Shown piece after piece: positions 56,914 to 64,000 of a stretch of DNA of 64,000 bases. Within the stretch, counting starts at the first letter, position 1; each line of letters starts with the position of its first letter. Origin of the DNA: Vandiemenella viatica (Eukaryota > Arthropoda > Insecta > Orthoptera > Morabidae); assembly GCA_031002005.1 (NCBI GenBank), contig CM061921.1, positions 148,337,283 to 148,401,282 on the forward strand, read 5' to 3'. Under the pieces are notes generated by a model. That model had not been told where the DNA came from. It did not search any database and was given only the letters and a program-made list of their open reading frames with translations. The position numbers and the translations under genes were made by a program.

Positions 56914-58341
56914 CACTCCTGGAAATTGAAATAAGAACACATTGACGCCGGTGTGTAAGACCCACCATACTTGCTCCGGACACTACAAGAGGGCTGTACA
57001 AGCAATGATCAAACGCACGGCACAGCGGACACACCAGGAACAGCAGTGTTGGCTGTCGAAGGGCGCTAGCTGCACAGCAGTTGGGCACCACCGCAGTCAG
57101 TGTCAGCCAGTTTGCCGTGGCATACGGAGCTCCATCTCAGTCTTTAACACTGGTAGGATGCCGCGACAGCGTGTACGTGAACCGTATGTGCAGTTGACGG
57201 ACTTTGAGCGAGGGCATATAGTGGGCATGCGGGAGGCCGGGTGGACGTACCGCCTGAATTGCTCAACATGTGGGGCGCGAGGTCTCCACAGTACATCGAT
57301 GTTGTCGCCAGTGGTCGGTGGAAGGTCCACGTGCCCGTCGACCTGGGTCCGGACAGCAGCGACGCACGGATGCATGCCAAGACCGTCGCATCCTACGCAG
57401 TGCCGTAGGGGACCGCACCGCCACTTCCCGGCAAATTAGGGACACTGTTGCTCCTGGGGTATCAGAGAGGACCATTCGCAACCGTCTCCATGAAGCTGGG
57501 CTACGGTCCCGCGCACCGTTATGTCAGTCTTCCGCTCATGCCCCAACATCGTGCAGCCCGCCTCCAGTGGTGTCGCGACAGGCATGTACTGTAGGGACGA
57601 ATGGAGATGTGTCGTCTTCAGTGATGAGAGTCGCTTCTGCCTTGGTGCCAATGATGGTCGTATGCGTGTTTGGTGCCGTGCAGGTGAGTGCCACAATCAG
57701 GACTGCATACGACTGAGGCACACAGGTCCAACACTCGGCATCATGGTGTAGGGAGCGATCTCCTACACTGGCCGTACACCTCTGGTGATTGTCGAGGGGA
57801 CACTGAACAGTGCACGGTACATTCAAACCGTCATCGAACCCATCATTCTACCATTCCTAGACCGGCAAGGGAACATGCTGTTCCAACAGGACAATGCACA
57901 GTCCACATGTATCTCGTGCCACCCAACTGTGCTCTAGAAGGTGTAAGTCAACTACCCTGGCCAGCGAGATACCCCGGATCTGTCCCCCATTGAGCATGTT
58001 TGGGACTGGATGAAACGTCGTCTCACGCGGTCTGCACGTCCAGCACAAACGCTGGTCCAGCTGAGGCGCCAGGTGGAAATGGCTTGGCATGCCGTTCCAC
58101 AGGACTACATCCAGCACCTCTACGATCGTCTCCATGGGAGAATTGCAGCCTGCATTGCTGCGAAAGGAGGATATACACAGTACTAGTGCCGACATTGTGC
58201 ATGCTCTGTTGCCTGTGTCTATGTGCCTATGGTTCTGTCTGTGTGATCATGTGTTGTATCTGACCCCAGGAATGTGTATATAAAGTTTCCCATTCCTGGG
58301 ACAATGAATTCACGGTGTTCTTATTTCAATTTCCAGGAGTG
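56914..58341 (+). mobile_element. Tc1-like transposon with 27-bp TIRs
   Basis: 56914-56940 and 58315-58341 are perfect inverted repeats of 27 bp (outer CACTCCTGGAAATTG). TA flanks both ends (56912-56913 and 58342-58343). The length of 1428 bp is typical. LINE family C coding continues on both sides. The GC content is far above that of its surroundings. Confidence 0.96.
57158..58186 (+). pseudogene. Tc1-like transposase (DD34E type), frameshifted
   Basis: ATG 57158 opens MPRQRVREPYVQLTDFERGH, the paired-type DNA-binding start. The frame then shifts by 57290 to VSTVHRCCRQWSVEG and SERTIRNRLHEAGLRSRAPL. A further shift gives WRCVVFSDESRFCLGANDGR (first catalytic Asp) near 57610. MLFQQDNAQSTC (second Asp, usual DNARPH altered) is near 57875, and DLSPIEHVWDWMKRRLT (catalytic Glu) near 57990. 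A LYDRLHGRIAACIAAKGGYT tail ends before TAG at 58184-58186. All three catalytic residues survive in pieces, but at least three shifts and several stops inactivate it. Confidence 0.92.
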
Positions 58342-58343
58342 TA

Positions 58344-59100
58344 GCTTGTTCTGTTGAATTACCCTTTTGAAAACAAAGTTGTGATTTAGTTAGAATATTA
58401 TTATTTTTAAGGTGTTCATAAACTATTGTACATTGCTTTCTCAAAAACTTTGGAGAAGGCTGTTAGCAACAAAATTCGTCAGTAATTTGATACGGCTGCC
58501 TTATCTCCCTTTTTATAGAGTGGTTTAACTACAGCCGTACTTAAGTACCCTCATGTAAAGATATATTAAATACATAACTTAGTATATTACTTAATTCTAT
58601 GGAGCATAATTTAATTAATCTGCTGGAAATCCCATCCTAACCACTTGAGTATTTGGTCTTAAGGGATTTGATAATTTTTCTTATTTCTTCTGGAGTAGCT
58701 AATTTTACAGACATAGAGTTAATTTTTTCTTGGAAGTCTGTGCTGACAAAATCCAGACTGTGTGTCACTGAGCTATTACCAGTCAATTTATCAGCAACAG
58801 ATAAAAAATGTTTATTAAACATAGCAACAATTGAAAAATTAGATTCTACTGAATTTTCTTTGATAAAGAAATCATTACTTGTTTGATTACTTTTTCCTAT
58901 TTCCTTTTTTACAATGTCCCGTATTGTCTTAATTTTATTTTCAGAATCATGAATTTTATGTTTGTAGTACATACTTTTAGATTCTTTAATAACCTTTTTC
59001 AGTATTTTGCATTACTGTTTGTAATGTGTTTTAACATTATCATTCTCACTGTTCCTAGAGGCAATATATAACTTCCTTTTATAAATGCATGATGTTCTAA
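58344..59100 (-). pseudogene. LINE family C pre-RT and finger region
   Basis: The minus frame 58972-58637 holds FFIKENSVESNFSIVAMF and LATPEEIRKIIKSLKTKYSS. Further pieces down to 58344 read NYRRI-like and KSQLCFQKGNSTEQA, continuing into the finger region at 57005-56742 (FTDNILEGIND; CYLSKAFDCVDHKIL) once the Tc1 element is removed. Confidence 0.78.
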
Positions 59101-59330
59101 TTCCAATAGTTATCAAGGTTTTTGTTCTTTTCGAGAAACACGACACTTTTTTAAGGGGAGGCAACTTTCAAAGTAATTTAATACAGTGCTACTAAAAATG
59201 TATTTTTAATCCTTTCCTTGAGCACTGTAAACCTGTTTCCAGTTTGTATATATTATTGAGATATAATTTTACAAATTCGAACCATCTTTTAGGCACGAGA
59301 AATCATCACCAAATATATTGACTGCTGATA

Positions 59331-60525
59331 GTGATAACTAATTCAAGCCAGACCAACTCCTCTAAAACCCCTAACTGAATTGTAGTTGCATGAGGAAAGT
59401 AAAAAGTTCCACCGGGAAACAAAATTTCCAAGATGGCACACCGAGCCTCACTCCATCATGTGGTCACCTCCGCTTACCCGCGCTAGGCGCTACTTTGACC
59501 GACGTGAGTTCTGCTCAGGTGATTTCCAATGACTGCCTCGAAGATACCCTGGGGGAGGTAAGGGGGGGGTATTTATAGACAAGAAAAGAGTCCCTAACCA
59601 GCATATACAACAATCTGCGATAGCTGATTGCGACATCAGATGTCTTGAAAATCCCTTAATAAATTCCTATCTATGTGAAACTTTTACACTAGTTAGGCAG
59701 GCTTATAAATGTTAAAATCAATCCTAATTAAAAAAATTGGCAGGTATTATACTTTCTTTGTAAAAAATGTTTTCTGTGCAATTCTAAAAATGTTGATTAC
59801 TCCCAAAGGATTAAAGCTACGAAGCTGAAATAACTTTTAACTTGCTTCTAATTTGCCTTTCTTTCATTTGATACTAAGATCCACTCTGTTACTATTTTAT
59901 GCCTGGTTGAACCAAAATTGTTTTACAAATTTTAATTTCGAAAACAGATATTTTTTGAAAAATTTAACTTACAGCTCTTAAACTTATTTTAAATGATCCT
60001 TTATTCAAAAGCCTTATCAAATTTTGCAAAATCCTTCACTTGGATGTTGTCTGTCCTAGCCCATCGAAATCATAAAAAAAAATACTTTTTCTTATCTTGA
60101 CCCAACTGCTTTATAGATCTTAATGAAACCTACTGTGGAATGTTCATATTGAATTATACTTTCTTTTAAATACTTCATATTGAATTATACTTTCTTTTAA
60201 ATTCTTCTACTGAATTTCCTTATATTTCCTATACTGGCTCTTTTTGACATTTCCACATGTGGTGAAAGTTTTTACAAATCCCTTGTCACAGAATTCACTC
60301 TTTTGTGTACAATTTTAAGACACAATTGTTTAGTTTTATATACATTTGTGAAATTCTCAATATATATATTTTTTTTATGGAGATATGATGTGAGGAAACT
60401 AAGATGTGAGTCCCAACACAAATATGTGGTATAATTTGCAAAGTCTGTTTGGTAACAGTATGAGAGAAATTGTTTTGTTGCAAGTAACTGTTAAAGACTT
60501 AAATAATTGTGGCTGTTCTGTTTAG
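59331..60525. other. Intronic sequence with a GC-rich patch
   Basis: 59405-59580 is GC-richer than the intron around it (CCGCGCTAGGCGCTACTTTG; a GGGGGAGGTAAGGGGGGG run), with no known motif. 60148-60205 has a direct repeat of TTCATATTGAATTATACTTT. The final bases CTGTTTAG form the acceptor for the exon at 60526. Confidence 0.45.
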
Positions 60526-60659
60526 GTTCTACATCTACAAAGAGGTGTTCCTATTGTCTTAAACATTGTATTTGAGAGCATTGCTCGTCGCTTAGGAGTA
60601 CGTTGTGAGCCAGTTAACATCCATACACACTTTCTGCTGCGCTGGAGGGCCTACTACAA
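60526..60659 (+). CDS. FBXO21: FBXO21-like gene, exon of the transglutaminase-like core
   Basis: The acceptor CTGTTTAG precedes it; AA is followed by donor GTATGT at 60660. It has 44 codons plus two bases. It encodes VLHLQRGVPIVLNIVFESIA, RRLGVRCEPVNIHTHFLLRW and RAYY. The FBXO21 core reads 'V-L-x-x-R-x-G-x-P-I-x-x-x-x-x-x-x-x-I-A-R-x-L-G-V-x-x-E-P-V-N-x-x-x-H-F-L-L-R-W', an almost exact fit. It joins the Lys at 39401 in phase 0. The continuation of the core and the YccV-like domain are not visible in the remaining 3.3 kb. Confidence 0.93.
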
Positions 60660-63600
60660 GTATGTCTAATGCTTTATAGAACATGATCTTTAATTTTGTA
60701 AAGTAATCCTAAATTTTTTACCTCAATCTTCTGTTCAGTGTCATTTGATATATATATAGTTTTAAATAAAAATATTGTTTATAAAAAGTAAATGTGAATA
60801 AATTTACTTAAATTTTTGGTATTAATAAACCTCTAGAGTTTAGCTTATGCAAGCCTCTTACAGATTCACCATCTTTATTTTACCACAATCATTAATCAAA
60901 AGGGGCCTAGTTAAAATTGTTTCTATGCTGTTGTGAATTGTTCTTAATACACTGAAAATACCATTTTTTGTCATTAATAACAAGTATATACTTAAAGAAA
61001 TTATGTTTAGAATTAACAAGTTGTATGATTAACTCACTCATGTTTTCATATAATAAGTTTCTGGTATGGTGTTGTGTGTCAGAAATGTTTTGTTGAATCA
61101 ATTTGAGAGAGAGATAAAACTGTGATATAATATATGTGACTATAAAAATATGAGTGTATGGAATAACCCATAATTTTATGAATGAGTAAACTATTTTAAA
61201 CATTTTCTCACAATATGTCACCCTAAATTAATAACTTCTAAATAGTTTTATTTATAGTATCAGGCAGAGAATTGTTATTGTATCATTAACTTGGAGGTAT
61301 GGGAATAATAGTCTAGGATTATTTGCTGTTGGTGCTGTCATGTATAGAGATGAAAATGCAGATGAAGTTCACATATATGATTGTGAATTCAGTCTTATTT
61401 CAAAATAATTTGAAGGCATACTAAATGCATAAATTAAAACAATCCAAGTGAGAAGGTTTCCTCAAGGCTATTTGGATAAACCATATATGGGGAGTATAGT
61501 GATGTTTCAAAACCTGCTTTTCTTCTTATGATTTCTAGGCTGACTACAAAATCATCATGGCAAACATTGGAACATTCATGACTAAATGCCTATGAAATTT
61601 CTGTACTATCAGCAGGAAAGAAGGTTATCCTTATGTTGGATCATATTCAGTAACCTAGGAGCTGTTAACTGTACATTAAGGCACATCCACACAAGGCTAC
61701 ACATTATACAATTTTTGTTGCAACTAATGTTGCTACGAATTGAAAAATATTTTTGATGCATAAAGTTGCAATAAACAAACTGTCCTCACTGGTTCAGCAA
61801 TGTTGTACAATATTGGCGTTACTTAAATCTCTGTTCAATTTGAATCAACTTTCTGCTCTCACTTTAATAGTGTAAGCACGAAGTTGCATTCAGTTGAACT
61901 ATTTCACTTACAATTGCTTTTTCAGTTTAATTCTTTTTGCCGTAATGGACGCCAATTACAAAATTTTATATTTTTTTATGTTAGAAAAGGAGAACATATG
62001 TTGGAAGTGTTTATGAAAATATATATTTTTAGGGGACTATGCCTTTCATTTATTACCAGATTTATTGAAACCCTACTATGGAATACAAGAGAAAGGTTCT
62101 CGTAAAAGAATATTCAGTTACTGTCTCCATAGAGCAAGAGAATATCAGAAAATGTTTTTGGAAATGTATGTTCATTATTCAGGTTATTTAGAAAACGATT
62201 ACTTTAGCTATCAGAAACTGCAGAAGTAGCTGTTATAGCTTATATATACTTGTACTTGTATATTTTTTTCCAGAAATAGTTCATGTTCCAAAAACTCTTA
62301 CAATCCACCAGGAAAATTTGATTGTGAAGATAAAGATACAGCAGAATGTTAAACATACCATGGAGAAAAGATAATTTCAGTAAATCTTTTAGTTCATACA
62401 GGAAAGTTCAATGAAATGCACCAAATAATGCAGAAAATATTCGGCAAGAATTCGCTGAGTTTTATTATGATCATTCACTCATGGGAATATATATCTCCAC
62501 AGCACCTCCTTCTTTGCAATGATGGACTTTGTTTTTGTCTTGAAGAAATAGCAAATTAAACCATTTTGAATACAACTAAGCAATTGCTCCAGATTTTTCA
62601 TTTTGTGGTATTTGTTTTTGTTCTCTTAAAAACTGGGATACTAGGTTTCAAACTTTATTCCTTAACACTCTCCCAAGATGGGCACCCCATGGCTACACAA
62701 ATTACACTCCATGCATTATTGTTTCTTTTGATTGAAAAGACATTGATGTTCTGTATAATTTAGGATTATATTTATACTTCTTCTCTGAACTCCACTTTAA
62801 CACTATGCTTGCAACTGTATTTGTCAACATACAAGTCTCGACTACCAACAAAATGTCCACATTGAGTGAATGTTGACAAATGTTTCACTGTGTTGCAAAT
62901 TATCCTTTTAGCTTTATAGGACACTAATGAGCTTGCTGTTGACATGCCCTTAAACACCAATGCTAACAACAGCCACCTATGATCTTTACCGCTAGAAATG
63001 GATCTATGCAACGTGCAGAAACTTTTGTTGCATCGCAACATCAATGTAGTGCAATACTGCTAACACAACGCAACTCTAATAACCTTGATATCAATGATGT
63101 GTAATGCCATAAGCAAAATTTTAAAAAAAGCTAAAAATACATCAAAAAGCCAGACATAATTTAAAATCAAATTTCTGAAAGTGATATTTTTGTCTTTGTT
63201 GACAGTTTTTGCCTCCAGTTAGGTCCTCTCCAGCATCACCTATCCTTCCATTTGCATGAAAGGGTGCCAAAAAGCAAATATATAACTTGAAATTGTAAGA
63301 AAAGAGACCTAAAGGAAGACCACAGGATAGGGAGATAAGAGAATTGAGGTATTAGAAGAGTGTGCAAGACAGAGGAGCAGACTGAATATGCTATAACAAC
63401 CAAAATATTCATAAATAATGACAGCTGAATACTATTTGTTGTTGTTTTATAGTATACTATAAGACATAATTATGGTTTTTAATGCACACGTACACACATG
63501 TGCACCCTAGAAACAAAGGTTTTTATTAAGTTATTGTTGTATATTAAATTCATAAACATTCTTGACTTCAAAATAATAATAATAATAATCACAAACAGTA

Positions 63601-64000
63601 TGAGTATAATTGCTCTTTCAAGTTGAAATTCAGTGAACAGTAAAACATCTCATCATGTGTGATCTTTATAGATACTGAAGCAACTAGTAGTACATTGCTT
63701 TTTGCAGTGTATTGGATATGTCTGTCTGTGATATATCCTCAATTTTGTCAATATACTACAAAAATCAGTTGAAAGGCTGCAAGCATATAGCAAATGAACA
63801 GCAGAACATTTTCAAAATAAGTTTCCAGTGGTTTCAAATATTTCAGACACATTTTGAAGTATAGTTAGATCGAAATTAAAAGTAAACACATGCGTTATAT
63901 GAAATTTGAGTATTTATTAATGAATTCTGTTCCCTCCATATATAGTTGTGCAGAATGAAACTATGATTCAAATAAGTTATGATACTTCAGATCAACAAAA
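60660..64000 (+). other. FBXO21: FBXO21-like intron, continuing beyond window
   Basis: Starts at donor GTATGT. No further FBXO21 exon seen. It includes a faint LINE-like tail near 63300 (plus strand KRPKGRPQDREIRE) and an (AAT)n run near 63572-63590. The other frames have no motif. Confidence 0.55.

Larger units (their letters stand above)
55331..59330 (-). mobile_element. LINE family C, split by a Tc1-like element, antisense
   Basis: The 3' end has a (ACAAT)4 tail on the plus strand at 55331-55350 and a four-copy 66-bp repeat (3' UTR). Coding on minus: C-terminal domain 56320-55718; RT palm 56714-56310; RT fingers 57005-56742. After the Tc1 insertion (56914-58341), the fingers and pre-RT region lie at about 58344-59100. 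The order and short tandem tail fit a CR1/Jockey-like LINE, distinct from families A and B. An endonuclease was not found, so it is 5'-truncated. Confidence 0.8.
39402..60525 (+). other. FBXO21: FBXO21-like intron (21.1 kb)
   Basis: Phase 0, GTATTT at 39402 to CTGTTTAG at 60525. It holds LINE families A and B, Tigger, Tc1 and other elements. 39402-41200 and 49875-50900 have nothing recognisable. Confidence 0.8.

Noticed and set aside
57103..57826. Several minus-strand frames of 70-96 aa
   Set aside because: GC-rich antisense shadows of the Tc1-like transposase.
62281..62520. Possible zinc-finger fragment (HTGKF-like words)
   Set aside because: Only one HTG-like word, and no C2H2 spacing on either side.

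Overview
This is eukaryotic, AT-rich, intron- and transposon-dominated DNA. The host gene, the transposon mix (Tc1, D34D mariner, Tigger/pogo, Ty3/gypsy, CR1-like and other LINEs, Penelope-like elements, a tRNA-derived SINE) and the very long introns suggest an insect with a large genome, most likely a polyneopteran such as a grasshopper or cricket. The taxon is an inference; the sequence does not prove it.

One host gene is recognisable. Four plus-strand coding exons (15995-16231, 31354-31519, 39153-39401, 60526-60659) join in compatible splice phases (2, 0, 0). They encode the middle of an F-box only protein 21 (FBXO21) orthologue: the linker after the F-box and the start of the transglutaminase-like core. 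The three introns are about 15.1, 7.6 and 21.1 kb. The F-box exon(s) and the 3' exons, including the YccV-like domain, were not found and probably lie outside the window.

Layout. 1-15 kb, upstream of the first visible exon: a decayed LINE, a mariner-type transposase relic, a 1.3 kb foldback element with tRNA-like arms, a LINE relic, and an internally deleted CR1-like LINE whose 5' UTR carries a mariner with perfect 30-bp inverted repeats. A ~180-bp tandem repeat split by a SINE follows. 16-31 kb, first intron seen: a LINE relic, a structurally complete but decayed Ty3/gypsy element (18523-26527) inserted inside a Tc1-like transposon, and Penelope GIY-YIG relics. 31-39 kb, second intron: a tail-to-tail SINE pair, a LINE 'family A' copy broken by a SINE and by two opposed Penelope fragments, and a Penelope-like element flanked by ~320-bp inverted repeats. 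39-60 kb, third intron: a transposon-free stretch, an orphan open frame, an LTR-like block, two more family A LINEs (one with a 14-bp target duplication), a Tigger/pogo element, a nearly full-length but broken CR1-like LINE with an esterase-like ORF1, and another LINE split by a Tc1-like element. 60.7-64 kb: no confident gene.

Almost every transposon ORF is broken by stops or frameshifts, so the window reads as a stratified record of insertions. Nesting gives relative ages: gypsy is younger than its Tc1 host, mariner younger than its CR1-like host, the 57 kb Tc1 younger than its LINE, and SINEs younger than LINE A and the tandem repeat. No CRISPR array, operon, functional tRNA or rRNA was seen, and no wholly new system is evident. 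The foldback element with tRNA-like arms and the Penelope inverted-repeat structures are the least ordinary features.
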